DNA of 64,000 nt from Hirsutella rhossiliensis (Eukaryota; Ascomycota; Sordariomycetes; Hypocreales; Ophiocordycipitaceae). Below the pieces are notes generated by a model. The model had not been told where the DNA came from. It did no database searches and saw nothing but the letters and a program-made list of their open reading frames with translations. The stretch lies in assembly GCF_020360975.1 (NCBI RefSeq), contig NW_025408681.1:682001-746000 (forward strand), given 5' to 3'. Both the position numbers and the translations under genes were made by a program. This document shows, piece by piece, positions 23,413 through 35,149 of the stretch. The stretch's first letter is position 1. The number at the start of each line of letters is the position of its first letter.

Positions 23413-24130
23413 AAACTACCGACCTTAATAAGTATAGTTATTACTATCGATATCTTAAATTAAGGGCGTAGCGCTTAAGCTTAAAGGACCTTAACTTTAT
23501 TTACCTTTATAATCTTATAGAGTAACTACTTTTTATTTACTATCGCTACCCTTAAAAGGATATTCTTAGTAACTACTATATATACGCGGTAAGTAATTAT
23601 AGCCTTTAGTTTAAACACGGCCTTAACCTAGCCTTAGTTACTTTAATAGGCTCTCGCTATAGTATTAAATATAACCGCGATATCTTTACTTTAAAGGCGC
23701 CTTACCGCTATAGCGCTTATAGCTTTTAGGGCTATATTTACTACCTTTACTATATCCTTTAGTTCGCGGCTTAGGATTTTAGGTAGTACCTTAGTAGGGA
23801 CTACGATAATCTTATATTTATAGCGCGGTAGGACCTATTTTACTATAGCTTCGTATTAAGTTAGTCTCTTAGTCTTAGCTATAACCGCGGCCTAGGTTCG
23901 CTTAGGGCCCCCTAGGCCTAAAGCGATACCTAGGCGGAGTTCTTCCTTAACTACCTCCTTAATTACTTTCTAGATTATTATCTTAAAGCTCTTATTTATA
24001 TAGAGTACCGCTAATAACGCGCTATTAGCGCGGCTCTTTACCTTAGAGAGCTATTTAACTACTACCTATACCCTACTAAACTATATACTTAAGATAAAGC
24101 CTATAAGTTTATTATATACTACTTTTTTTA
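23413..24130 (-). pseudogene. L1 ORF1 remnant, nucleic-acid-binding region
   Basis: On the minus strand this reads as a Gag-like LINE ORF1. Recognisable stretches are KILSRELKDIVKVVNIALKA, AIAVRRLxSKDIAVIFNT and KAVFKLKAIITYRVYIVVTK, matching the Tad1-type pattern of ..V..VN....L...AVR.L.SGD..VTF followed by a ..V.V.G. block. Such ORF1 proteins bind element RNA. Upstream, 24131-24400 would be the 5' UTR and ORF1 start but is too eroded to read. The 3' side is cut by solo LTR S. In-frame stops are TAA/TAG. Confidence 0.68.
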
Positions 24131-24417
24131 TAAGGTCGCTCGGCGCTTAAGCTAGTATTATATCGCTACTTTAGGTTTATTAACTTACCTTATTAAGGTT
24201 TATAAATTTAGGTAGCGTGTCTTCGCGCTACGCGCTTTAATTAAGCTTAGTATATTAAGGGCCGCTATTATATCTACCTACCCCTTAGCCTTAGCTTAGT
24301 ATTATTACTAAGGGTAATTAATACCGCTAAACTAATTCCTAGTATTAATTAGTATTTTAGTCGCGATATATACCTACTATAAGTATATATTAGTTTTATA
24401 AGAAGGTTTTTCTTTTA

Positions 24418-24558
24418 ATTTAAATATATTCTTTAAGAATATATAGAATATTCCTTTAAGTATATTAATAATATTATAATATACTTAGATAAAGAAAATA
24501 ACTATATTTATTACCTTTAAGCTATCTTAAACTTTTTATAGATTATAACCTAGCCTTA
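24418..24558 (+). pseudogene. G4 Pol remnant: RT catalytic segment
   Basis: This 141-bp piece reads EYIEYSFKYINNIIIYLDKE, the gypsy RT pattern REYLD.F..AYLDDILIYS with the catalytic YLDD seen as YINN. It follows directly on the eroded 5' end of L1 and ends at the G2a insertion. The continuation at 45998 (KSKLFLSYLFIKLLGF) is what follows this motif in gypsy RTs, which confirms that G2a split one gene here. Confidence 0.8.
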
Positions 24559-24815
24559 TATAAGGGAATACGTATTATAATATAATTAGTTAGGTAGTAA
24601 AGATAGCTAGAGGTACTACGCTATATATATTATATTCTCCTCGTTATAAGACTAAAGCTTATAAAAAGAGGGATTTTTCCTCTTTTATTAAAATAGTAAG
24701 TAGTTTATAATATATAAGCGGGGTAGGTATAATTCCTTACTAATACCCTACTAATATATTAGTACTATATACCTAAGTGCTTTATTAGCTTATACTTCTT
24801 AGTAGCGCTCTTATA
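24559..24815 (-). repeat. G2a 3' LTR, 257 bp
   Basis: The plus strand runs TATAAGGGAATA to GCGCTCTTATA; on the element strand it starts TATAAGAGCGC. A purine tract (AAGGGGAGATAAT on the minus strand) abuts it at 24816-24830. Both ends are TA where TG/CA is expected, so orientation was set from the purine tract and from pol. Confidence 0.9.
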
Positions 24816-25205
24816 ATTATCTCCCCTTATATATAAACGTCTTAGCTATATCTTAAATATATATTGCTTTTACTATACTATATATATTTAGTTAAGAAGA
24901 GAGGTAGTTTCGGTTATATATTATATATATACGCCTATATAAGTATATATTAGTCTACGCTCTATAACGTTAATAATTATTATACTAGCGGTTACCGCTA
25001 AGTAACTATTATAATATCGCTTATATATCGGCCGCGTAACTATAATATAAAGAGTATATATATATATCTCCTACTTTTTTTATTTTATTTTCTACTTTAA
25101 CTCTTCCGCTTATAATTACTATTAAGTTTTATACCTTTTTTTATTAATCCCTTATACCTTTTTTTATTACTTTTTATCGATAATTTATTAATAATAATAC
25201 CTTTT

Positions 25206-26756
25206 ATACTAAAGAAGATAAAGAACTATAATACTAATTTCCTATATTATATATAGGAGTAGGTAGTAGCGGGTTTACTCTTAAAGTATAAGTAATTAGC
25301 CTAAAAGTCTTATAGTAATACTAGTTCCCTTTTAATAAAGAAAGCTAAGAAAGGTATAAGGGAATCTTAGTTCTAAGAGACTTCTAGTTTAGGACCTAAC
25401 GTTAGCGAGGGTCGTGCCCCTATTACCCTACTAAATACCTTAACTCTAACTATTAATAAGCTTACCTTTATAGGCTAGAAAACTTATAAGTCTATTACCC
25501 CCGTTAGCGATACTAATACTAGCGAGGAGATTATACTTAGGCGCTCTTAAGTAAGTACTAATAACTTAGCTATTTTATTTTAATAGGGCGGCTTTAGCTA
25601 ATAAAAGATTATTACCTAGGCCGCTCCTTAGAATAAGTAGGCCGATATTAATAACGAGGCCTAGCTAAATAAGGGCTAAGACTATCTTAATACCTAGCTA
25701 AATAAGGGCTAAGATAATAATAATAGTAATAATAGAGATAGCTACGATTTAACTCCTCTTACTAATAAACCTAAGAATAGCGGCGCTAAAGTTAAGGGCA
25801 CCTAGGCGGTAGTATAAGGCGGTCGTACTCCTATAAAAAAGTATACTTAATCTAAGGCTAAAGCTTACTTAGTTAAGGCTTAAGGGGTTATCTCTTATAA
25901 GCTTTAGTATATATATTATTTTAAGACGGTTATTAAGGAGTATAGTATAACTAAGCCTAAGCCTATTAAGGTACTCTTATTTAGCTATATTTTCTTAGGG
26001 GTTTCCTTAATATACTATAAGTAATACTATAAATATACCGCGACCTATAACTAAGTAAGTTTCCCCTTAACTTTAAATATTATAATTAATAAGCTAATCT
26101 TTCTTAAGGCTACTACTCTTATATTTAATAACTAAGCTAATATAGTTACTATTATTAAGTACTTATATAAGCTTAATAAGCTAAAGACTAATAACGAGGA
26201 TACTAAGGATAATAGCTTAGATATAAGCGTACCTATTTTTAAGGAGGTTAATTAGCGCTATCTTATTATTATAGTATAGTATTTAGCTAAGGCTTTCGAT
26301 ACCGCTAAGATAGCTTATTATAAGTCCTTTAAGACTATAAGTATATAGAAGTCTATTATCGTAAGTTTTATCTAACCCTTTTATTAGCGACCGCTTAACG
26401 ATATACTAAGTCGAGCGTACTAACTACTATATACTAATTAATAAGCACCGCGAGCTTATTATTTACCTTAACCCCGCGCCCTTATTTAATATCGCCTATA
26501 TAAGCTTAGAGTACTAAGCCTAAGAATCTTAGTTAAAACTCTACTTTATCGATAGCGATATAGGCTATACTTTATAGTAATACGCCTTACTATCTACTAA
26601 AGCTAAGGTAAGTACTATACTAATAAAGATAGGTCTTAACGCGGAGGATAAAGAAGGAGTAAAGGATAAGGTAGTTCTAGTATTTTTAAAGGTATTTAGT
26701 ATAGCGGAGGGGGCGCTTTAGTTAGTTCCTACTACGCTAGTAAAAAAGAGGGGTAG
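25206..26756 (+). pseudogene. G2a antisense ORF, 517 codons, unknown function
   Basis: A single frame of 517 codons runs antisense to pol between the chromodomain and the 3' LTR. It starts at ATA (former ATG) at 25206 and ends at TAG 26754-26756. The in-frame breaks I found are TAA/TAG, as RIP of Gln/Trp codons would give. Features are a Lys-rich N-terminal part (IKKAKKGI), an Asn/Gln-rich middle with a repeated LNKGxD block (about 25670-25710), a longer folded-looking part with KYLYKLNKLKTNNEDTKDNS and YLAKAFDTAKIAYYKSFKTI, and a Gly/Ser/Lys-rich basic tail. I recognise no domain. The second copy (3063-4489) has the same length up to its truncation. It could be an accessory protein or a captured gene. 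Confidence 0.72.
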
Positions 26757-27000
26757 TTAAAAGTAATAAATAGGTCTTATCTTTCTTTTATTTAGTTATA
26801 ACTATCTTTCTCTCTTTTATTATTAAGGTCTTAATAAAGTTATAGTTTAGTTTTATTTTCCTTAATAATATTTAATAAGTAATATAGATAGTTTTCCCTT
26901 ATTCTATTATTTTACTATTTTATATATAGTTATAAGATATTTAAGTATACTAATACGTTAATAAGTTAATAGTAATTTAATAGGGATTCGTTACCGATTT
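26757..27000. other. G2a non-coding stretch between pol and antisense ORF
   Basis: This very AT-rich spacer lies between the ends of two convergent genes: pol/chromodomain on the minus strand and the antisense ORF on the plus strand. I see no readable frame or repeat in it. Confidence 0.5.
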
Positions 27001-28162
27001 AATAGCGTCTCCTTATACTAGTAGGTTTCCTTACCTTACTTAGTCTTATACCTCTTTTTCCTAGTTAAGTAAGTAGTATATTCTTTAATAAGGTCTTAGC
27101 TATTTACTATATCTTTAGTATCGACCTATTAGTTATACTTAGCTAGCTATTCTTTTTATTTAATAAGGAAAAAGGTATCGCCCTTAGATTATTTTTAGTT
27201 TTTAATCTCTTAGACTTCCTATTTACCTTTATTATCCTTTAAGTTTAGTATTAATAGGGTTTCGCTATCTTTATAGGTGCCTTTTCTCTCCTTCTATAGC
27301 TTTAAGAAACTAATATAGAAAACGTTATAAAGGTATAAGTACTTTTTAAGGAGTATAAGATAATATACTTACTTTTTAATAGCTTATAAGACCTAAAACG
27401 GTCTAATATACTTAGGTAAGAGTTTTCTTTTTTCGTCCTTAAGGTATAAGTTCTTTATTAATAGTACTATAATATTTTTACTTTTAATATAAGCGGTTAG
27501 TACCTTAAATTATAGTATTTTACTTATAATTTAATAGCCTTTCCTTAGTATTCCTTAAGCCTCTTTTATAGCTCTTATAGCTTAGTAACTCTTACTCTTA
27601 CTTTAGATACCCCCTTTTAAATAATATCGTCCTTAGTATTAATATAAAAGTTTAATTAGTAACCTATTAATACTTTATTAAGTAATAACTTAGTTATTAT
27701 ATTCTTTATATTATTATATATTAATTAAGTAATATATAAGAGTAATACTTAGTTAGTTTATTCTAAGTTAGTAAAGTATCTTAAGTAGTACTATATAGCT
27801 TAGTTTATTTATTTTATTTACTTATTAGTTTATAAGTAAAATACTATTAATAGCTTACGTTTTACTTATAAGATAAAATAAAGATCTAACTAGAACTTAC
27901 TTATAAATAGGGACCCTTTATCTAAGATAATATATTTTAGAGGTCTATATACTAATTTAACTTAGTAATAGAATAATTCTACTAGCTCTAAAGCTATTAT
28001 TATCTTAAAGATAAGAAAGAAAAGGTAATACTTAGTATATTAGTTTATAATTACTAGGATTATATTAGCGTCTTATCTATTATACTATACTTTAAGTAGA
28101 CCTATAGTAAAGTCTATTAATAATTCTTCCTATAGTTATATAGGATATAATAACGATTATAT
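27000..28162 (-). pseudogene. G2a Pol remnant: integrase core and chromodomain
   Basis: On the minus strand this continues the integrase from 34509 after removal of copia-1 copy C and its TATAT duplicate. Signatures are LVYRPLKYIILDKGSLFISKF (second catalytic Asp region, DKGS) at about 27895-27960 and the following INxAIxYYLRYFTN where the Glu region ends. Near 27060-27290 a chromodomain reads as EEIKN...FLIKxKExLAKYN...VDTKDIVNSxDLIKEY, with the W-K-G core as K-E. Frames are interrupted by TAA/TAG. Confidence 0.82.
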
Positions 28163-28649
28163 TGTCGCGAAGCGTAGCCTAATTTCGCAGTTCTCGGAGA
28201 TATCCCTTAGTAAGAGGGACCAAGGAAGCTGAAAAACACCCGGTGTAGAAGAAGGAAGAAGGAGCTAAAAAGAGGTATAGAAAGGAGGGTAGGGGCATAA
28301 GGGGAAGCAGAAGTAGCGATGGCTTCCTATAGAGGTAGCGAGAGATAAGACGGATATGCCGGCAACGGCTAGAAAGGAGGGGAAAAACCGGTAAAAAGCT
28401 CGGTAGTCGAAAGGACATTAGTAGCTTCTTTAAGCAGGATCTTCTTTATTAATTAAGATGCTAGACGGGTATAAATAGGGGCGTTAGATAGAGGAAAGAA
28501 GGACAATTAAGGCAATATAACAATCACTCCCCTACTGCAATTGCTGCCCCCGCAAGATTTAAATATCTCTGCCCTGCCTATCCGACCCCTTACTTCTAAT
28601 TTCACCTTCGTGCATTTTATATACACTTCTCGTATCTCTCTACGCGAGA
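28163..28649 (+). repeat. copia-1 C 5' LTR, 487 bp
   Basis: It starts TGTCGCGAAGCG and ends CTCTACGCGAGA, followed by the primer site GTTATAAGCCCGGGAGG at 28650. Compared with copy A it has an 11-12 bp duplication giving GAAGAAGGAAGAAGGAG (about 28250). Confidence 0.93.
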
Positions 28650-28791
28650 GTTATAAGCCCGGGAGGAATAGTATTCCTATACCTTCCGGCTACTATAAAA
28701 GGCACCTTTCTTATATCCCTCGTAGCTTCCTTTTACCCCTCTTACTAGAAAAGCCGATTTTTAACCGACTTTTCTACCTTTCCCCGCAATA

Positions 28792-31700
28792 ATAATAAAA
28801 ATCGACTCCTCTACCGTCCCTACGGTCCGTAGGACGATTCTTATAGAGCCCTAAGATTAGGATAAGTAGGTAAAGGAGCTACGGGCTCGGGTGGATAGAA
28901 CTATCTATAATTTGGTCTTCTCTGATAAGCAGGACCCTCTCGAGCCCCCTCTTTGTCCTAGGGCAACGGACTTTATAGAGGGAGCTTCCCTCTTCTCTAA
29001 GCTAACCTCTGTATAATAGAGAGCTTTTTCTGCTACCTTAGGCGACTACGAGAGTCACCGAAAGGAATACCTCTACGAAACGAAGCTACTAACGGCTGCT
29101 CGTACGGCGATAACGGAATCCGTTAGTGCCGTAAAGCTAATCTCTCTTCGAGAGGAAGAGACTCCTAGGTAGTAGCTTTTAAAGGTCGAGACCTTAATAG
29201 CTCCCTCGAGAGGTTATATAACTAACCGTATTAGGAAGACCTATACGGCCCACCTAGGAGCCTTTTCTGCTAGGAACCTGCTAGCTTCTTCGTAGCTAGC
29301 TAAGTAGGAAGAAATCCTCGAGGAAGCTAACTAATACTTCCTAATAGAAGCTCTTTCCGGCTAGTGGCTATAGGATATATCTCTACTAATAAAGCCTATT
29401 AGTAACGGTTACTCGACTATCTTTCGAGAGGCTAGCCGGGAACTAAACGAAGAGGCTGCTAGAGTATAACAGTAAGTAGTCTTATTCCTTCGTGGCTAGC
29501 ACTCGATATAGACAGCACGACCTATAGCTGCTGCAGCCCCTGTTGCTGCGGCCCCCGCTGCTGCTGCTGCGGCTGTTGCTCCTTCGGCTCCTCCTCCCTC
29601 GAGAGCCTCAACCCCGTCTTTAACAGCTGCCCCAGTCCCGGCCCCGGCTTCGCCTTTTGCACCGGGCCCGGTCCCGTCTATTAGACCGGCCCGACTAGTC
29701 CCCTAATAGACCTTTTAGTCCGTTAGTCGAAAAATCAGGGAACTAGTCGAAATCGAACCTCTTCGTTAAAATCAGCAATAAGGGGTAAAAAGGGGGGGTT
29801 TTTAAGCAGACCTTCCGGACCGGGACGAGGATTCCTCGAAGAAATAACGTACGAGGAGGAATCGACCTACCTGCTAAGCGTGCAAAAAGCCCTATCGGCT
29901 AAAGGACTGCTAGCAGGTCTTCGAGGAAAACCGACCTAAAGGAATCAACCCTTTAAAGAGGCTACGAGAAATAGTATAATAGTCTCTTAAGGAGGACCCC
30001 TCGTTATAGAAGAAGATAGACGAGATTCGGGTTGCTAAGAAATAGCAACTAACGCCGCTGCCCTTATTCGAGCCGCAAATTCGAGGAAAAATCGTTGGTA
30101 TAGTAAATCTAGCATTCGTCTTCCCTACGGATTAGTAAGACTAACCGTTAGAACCCTCCGACTATCCCCTACGAAAATCAGCTATCCTTGACTCTAGTGC
30201 GTCCCTCGATATCTATAATACACTCTTACGATTCCGGTCCTTTAAGAAGGCACGAAAGGAATATCTTATTGCCGGGGAATTAACCGTATAGATAGAGGGA
30301 TACGGAAGGGTAAATTTTACGATGAAATTACCTAATAGATCTATACGAATTCTTCGAAGAAAAAGGGTAGCTTTTTGTCCTCGATTTTTAACGAGCCTGA
30401 TTTCCTTCCGCCTTCTTCGAGAGGAAGGAATCTTCTAGGATATAACGTCTAAGCCTACGAGGCTAGTCTAGAAGAATCAGACTATTAGGCTTATCGAGGA
30501 AAAATTCGGTTAATTTATTCTCGAATTCCGACCTATCCTTAGGAAGGAACCTCTCGAGAAGATAGCTTTCCCTGCTAGGAGGAATAGGTCTACTATAAAG
30601 GACCCTCTACCGGCAGCCTAAGGAGACGGCATTCTTTGGCACGCACGACTTAGTTACCCGGGCCCCTTAGCTTTATATAAGCTAGGACAATAACAGGGCG
30701 TACGAATAAGGGGACCAAAGACCGTCGAATGCGAACACTACGGCTAAGGAAAGACTAGGAGACGAATTTCTAGACGAACGCCTTTACGGCCGGACCAGCC
30801 GTATAAGGAAATTTAGGATTAATTAGACCGACGTCTCTAGGGATTAGGAAAGCTTCGTTAGGGTAATGTTTTTTATAGACGCTTTTTTAGGGATGGTTTT
30901 CCCCTATTTTTTACGGACCTACCTAAGTAAGCATAACTAGTCTGCCCTCCGGGACTTCGTTAACTAGATGAAATCCTACTTTAGCTACGAGGTAAAGAAG
31001 ATACGGTCTAACGGAGAGCTATTTACGAAGGATATCTTAAATTAGCTTCGAAAAAGGGGCATTTTACTCCTACCGTTAGCACTAAATACCTAGGCCTAGA
31101 ACGGAGGGGCAGAAAGACTAGGGGGTGCTATAATAGAAAGGGCCCGTACGATAAGACTTACTATAAGGCTTCTATACGACCTTTAGAGGGAAGTCGTTAA
31201 GACCGCCTATTACCTTCGGAACCGGACCCTAAGGGACCCTAGGGGACCAAGGGACTATAGGGACCTAGAGACCCTTTTTAAGACCTAAGGAATAGATTAG
31301 AAATCCCCCCTCGAGCTCTTTACGAAGAAGAGGGCCTTGCTAGCCTACCTTCGTGCCTACGGCTGCAAGGCATACGTAATAACTACCGATATATAGCTAA
31401 AAAGGAAGAAGAAAAGAAAGCTTAATCTTAGAGCCTTTATTAGTTACCTCGTTAGGTATAATTCTACGAATATCTTCCGGATCTAGATTCCTCTTCTATA
31501 GAAGGTTATTTCGACTAGGGATATAATTTTCGACGAATCTAGCTTCTTCGACGGAAAGAGGGATTAATAGCCCCTCTTACTCTTATAACGTTAGCTAATT
31601 TAGAAGATCTAAATTCCCCCTTCCTAATAGTCTTAAGAAGAGGCCCTAGACGAGGAAATAGAAGAAGAAACCGACGTCGAAGTAGTAGAGGATAACGCCG

Positions 31701-33740
31701 ACTTCGAGGAAGAAAAAGAAGAGGAAGCTACTAGATTAGATAATTAAGACGAAGAAGGAGACTATAGGAAAGCGGTAGAGCTAGAATACGCCTACCTACC
31801 TACGCCTCCTCCTACGTAAGAAGAAGATCTAGAAGCAGCTTTTTTAGTTAGTCTTCCTATCTCGACCCCTAAGGGGGTAGGAAAGGCACCTCTCTCGAAG
31901 GATTACCCGGATGCCTTTTTATCCCTACTTCGAGAAGCAAAGGAAGGTATAGGGCCCGATACGAAAGAAGACTAGTTTCTCCCCTATTTCGATCGTTTTT
32001 CCGACTTCTACCTAACGCTAATAGAAGACGGTTCCTACGGAGCGTTTATAGTAGGCCGGCTTTTCAAGCTAGTATCAGCAAGGAAGGTATATAAAAGAGA
32101 CCTCCCGGACCTACTAGCAAACTAGAAGCAGCTAGAAAGACACCCCTTTAAAGACCAGTTTTTCTAGGCCTAGAAAGACCACCTAGCCTTACACGAAGAG
32201 ATAGGGTCTTTCGAAGAGGTCCTTAAGGAAAAAGCAAGAGGAAAACAGGTCCTTAGCTATAAGTGGGTCTTTATCTATAAGACTAATAAACACGGCTTCC
32301 TTTAAAAGTGCAAGGCCCGGCTAGTTATCTATAGGAATTAATAGGAAAAAGGGGATTTACCTACTAGGGCAACTACCCTAGCTAGGATGTCTTTTCGGAC
32401 CCTTATAGCTATAGTAGCAGAATTCGACCTCGAGCTCGATTAGATAGATATAGTTAACGCCTTTATTAACTCCCTACTTAAGGAAGAAGAAGTTATCTAT
32501 ATGCGCCTTCTACTAGGCTTCTAATAGCTAGGAAAGGTTCTATGGCTTAGGAAAGCTCTATACGGACTACGAAGATCACCCCTTCTTTAGCAATAGCATT
32601 TAATAGGTTCCCTTAAAGCCCTAGGCTTTACGAAAGTCCCTTAGGAACCGTGTATAATATAGAAGGGTAAAATCACGGTCTTCTTCTACGTCGACGACAT
32701 TATCTAGGCCTACCCGAAAGAGGAAGAAGCTGCTACTAGGGAGGCTATACGAGGCCTGCAATAAAGGTATAAGATAACTAGGCTAGGGGAGCTAAAGTGG
32801 TTCCTAGGGATACGAATCCTTAGGAATAGGTCCTAACGGACAATCTAGCTTACCTAAGACGCCTATATCGATAAGGTCGCTTATAAATTCCTCCCTAATT
32901 CCCTCGATAAGAAGCTTCCCTCTATGCCTATATTAGACGAAGAGCTTTTGCCTAATCTATCCTTTTAAGCTAGGGAGCAAGAGAAACACTAATATTAATA
33001 GAAGGTAGGCTCCTTGCTTTTTTTAGCTATTTCTACTAGACCGGATATCTCTTTTACGGTCTCCCGGCTAGCTAGGCATAACTAGAATCCTAGCCCTAGG
33101 CATTAAGAAGTAGTAGACAGAGCTATCCTTTATCTCTATTTAACGAGATTATATAGTCTACGCCTAGGAGGGCAGGGAAGGAAATAAGCTGCCGAAATCT
33201 TCCTTTATTCGAGCGATTCGTCCTTTACGGACAATTCCTTAGATAGAAAGAGCTTATAAGGGTATATTATGTCCCTTTTTAGAGGAACTATTGCTTAGAA
33301 AGCTTCGAAGTAGGCTACCGTTACGACTTCTAGTACGGAGGCAGAGCTACTAGCTCTTTTAGAAGCGTTAAAAGAAGCGATTTTCCTTAGCCGGCTATTA
33401 ATATCTCTATGACTATAAATTCCGACCCTATTAGCTATAGAATGCGATAATACGTAGACTATACGAATTCTTATGGAAAATAGTAAGTTATTGACCTAGC
33501 TACGGCATATCGATATCTACTAGCATTGGTTACGCTAAGAGGTCTAAAGGGGACTTATTTCCGTCCGTTAGGTTCTAACGGTATTAATAAAAGCCGACGG
33601 TCTTACGAAGCCCCTGCCGAAGCAGAAGCTAGCTGTCTTTTTATAGCAAATTAGGCTAGAAGACGTTCGAGAGAAGCTATCCTTAGAAGCCCGCCTTAAG
33701 AGTCTATAAGAGGAGCTAATAGCACGTACGAGAAGGTAAC
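28792..33740 (+). pseudogene. copia-1 C Gag-Pol polyprotein
   Basis: This is the same gene as copy A, starting at ATA 28792. Gag keeps the Ala/Pro tract (about 29520-29680), and the zinc knuckle near 29880 reads CKKPYRLKDC-like. The integrase finger LWHARLSYPGPL is at about 30637, the second Asp region reads SNGELF, and the acidic linker is at about 31640-31760. RT has FFYVDDII at about 32680-32705 and YGLRRSPL at about 32560-32585. RNase H IECDNTxTI is at about 33437. A 60-bp stretch built from GGGACC-type repeats (about 31225-31290) is shared only with copy B. Breaks are TAA/TAG. The C-terminus is altered by a small indel near 33735. Confidence 0.9.
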
Positions 33741-34016
33741 GTCTATAGCCGAAGAAAAGGAAGAGGTTTTCCCTTTAGAGGGCCCCTATTTTAATTGGGT
33801 TTTCCCTTCTAAGAAGGCCCCCTTTCTTATAGGACTTTCCCTCTTTAGGCCCTTTTTCCTTAAGTAGGTCTAAAGAGCCTAGGGACCCGAAAGGGCCCCT
33901 ACTTTCCTCGAGTAAAGGGAGAAGTGCAGAGCTAAGAACCTCCTCTATACGCTTACTAGCCCGAAGCCGTATTAGCTATGCCCTTACTATAAGGGCAGGC
34001 TATAGCTAAGGGGGTA

Positions 34017-34503
34017 TATCGCGAAGCGTGGCCTGATTTCGCAGTTCTCGGAGATATCCCTTAGCAAGAGGGACCAAGGAAGCTGAAAAACACCTGGTGT
34101 AGAAGAAGGAAGAAGGAGCTAAAAAGAGGTGCAGAAAGGAGGGTGGGGGCATAAGGGGAAGCAGAAGTGGCGATGGCTTCCTATAGAGGTGGCGAGAGAT
34201 AAGACGGATATGCCGGCAACGGCTAGAAAGGAGGGGAAAAACCGGCAAAAAGCTCGGTAGTCGAAAGGACATTAGTAGCTTCTTTAAGCAGGATCTTCTT
34301 TGTTAATTGAGATGCTAGACGGGTATAAATAGGGGCGTTAGATAGAGGAAAGAAGGACAATTAAGGCAATACAACAATCACTCCCCTACTGCAATTGCTG
34401 CCCCCGTAAGATTCAAACATCTCTGCCCTGCCTGTCCGACCCCTTACTTCTAATTTCACCTTCGTATATTTTATATGCACTTCTCGCATCTCTCTACGCG
34501 AGA
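34017..34503 (+). repeat. copia-1 C 3' LTR, 487 bp
   Basis: It starts TATCGCGAAGCG (G-to-A in the first dinucleotide) and ends CTCTACGCGAGA. It is the same length as the 5' LTR and follows the purine tract CTAAGGGGGTA. Confidence 0.93.
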
Positions 34504-34508
34504 TATAT

Positions 34509-34990
34509 AGTACTATAAGGGCAATGCCTCTTAGATACTATACCTTAATATACTAAGTATAACTAAATATATTTATTTATATCTTTTATTATTCTATCTT
34601 AGTAAAAGTTCCTTACTAGTAGTTCGCTAGTATATTAAGAGCTAAAGTATTTATTTAATAGATTATTATAAAAGAGCTATATTAGCTCTTACTATAAGGC
34701 TACCTTTAAAGGTACTATAATATAACCTTTTTATAGTAGTACTTTATCTAAGTATATTAACTAAAAACCCTTTTCTTTTAAAAAGTCTTTAGTCTCCTTT
34801 AGCTTACTAATCGCTACGTTAACTAACTAAGTGCGTTTTAGTAACTCTAGTAACGGTTCTAGAACTTTTATTATATAAACCTTTATATAGTAGGCCGCTT
34901 CTTTAGTAGTCTTCCTTAAGAGTAACTATTTATAACTAGCTCTCTCTTTAGCTTAATCGGCTAATTATTTAGGTCTTACGCTTAAATTAT
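34509..34990 (-). pseudogene. G2a Pol remnant: integrase zinc-finger region
   Basis: On the minus strand this 5' part of integrase reads ..KEKGF..IYLDKVLLxKGYIIVPLKVAL.. and then the H2C2-finger end LYLVYxGIVSKRHCPYSTI (usual C..C.R.K..RH.PYG..) just before copia-1 C. It joins 28162 when C is removed. On its right it is cut by LINE L2 at about 35015. Confidence 0.75.
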
Positions 34991-35149
34991 TAATTTTGTT
35001 TTTAATATTATTACTCGTATATAGCCTCTAAGGCTATAGCGAGGCTAGTAGGGCCCTAGGTCCCTATTAGTAGTCCTAGCTAGCTATAGAGCCTAGGGGC
35101 TTATAACTAATTAAGGAAAGGGTAGCTATAAAGGTAATAATAAAGGAAA

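Larger units (their letters stand above)
5136..24400 (-). mobile_element. Tad1-like LINE L1, with four inserted elements
   Basis: This is a non-LTR retrotransposon read on the minus strand. Its 5' end is at about 24400 inside the RT gene of G4, and its 3' end is lost beyond G2b at the left edge. From 5' to 3' it shows an ORF1 with a nucleic-acid-binding region (23413-24130), an ORF1 end and probable start of endonuclease (22056-22943), further endonuclease (9206-9485), and RT with C-terminal domain (5136-7348). It is interrupted by solo LTR S, copia-1 copy B (TSD AAATT), transposon P1 (TSD TA) and G2b. The order of ORF1, endonuclease and RT, and the ORF1 similarity, point to the Tad1 clade. 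The 5' boundary is approximate. Confidence 0.8.
28163..34503 (+). mobile_element. Ty1/copia element copia-1 copy C, full length
   Basis: A complete 6341-bp copy has 487-bp LTRs and the target duplicate TATAT (28158-28162 and 34504-34508), inserted in the integrase gene of G2a. It is intermediate in RIP damage: the gag start is ATA, yet long stretches remain near-identical to copy A. Differences from A are overwhelmingly C-to-T or G-to-A, with a few indels. Confidence 0.95.

Noticed and set aside
25206..26756. First reading of this frame as a LINE ORF1 or a gag gene on the plus strand.
   Set aside because: The surrounding LTRs, purine tract and minus-strand pol show it lies antisense at the 3' end of G2, and it has no zinc knuckle.
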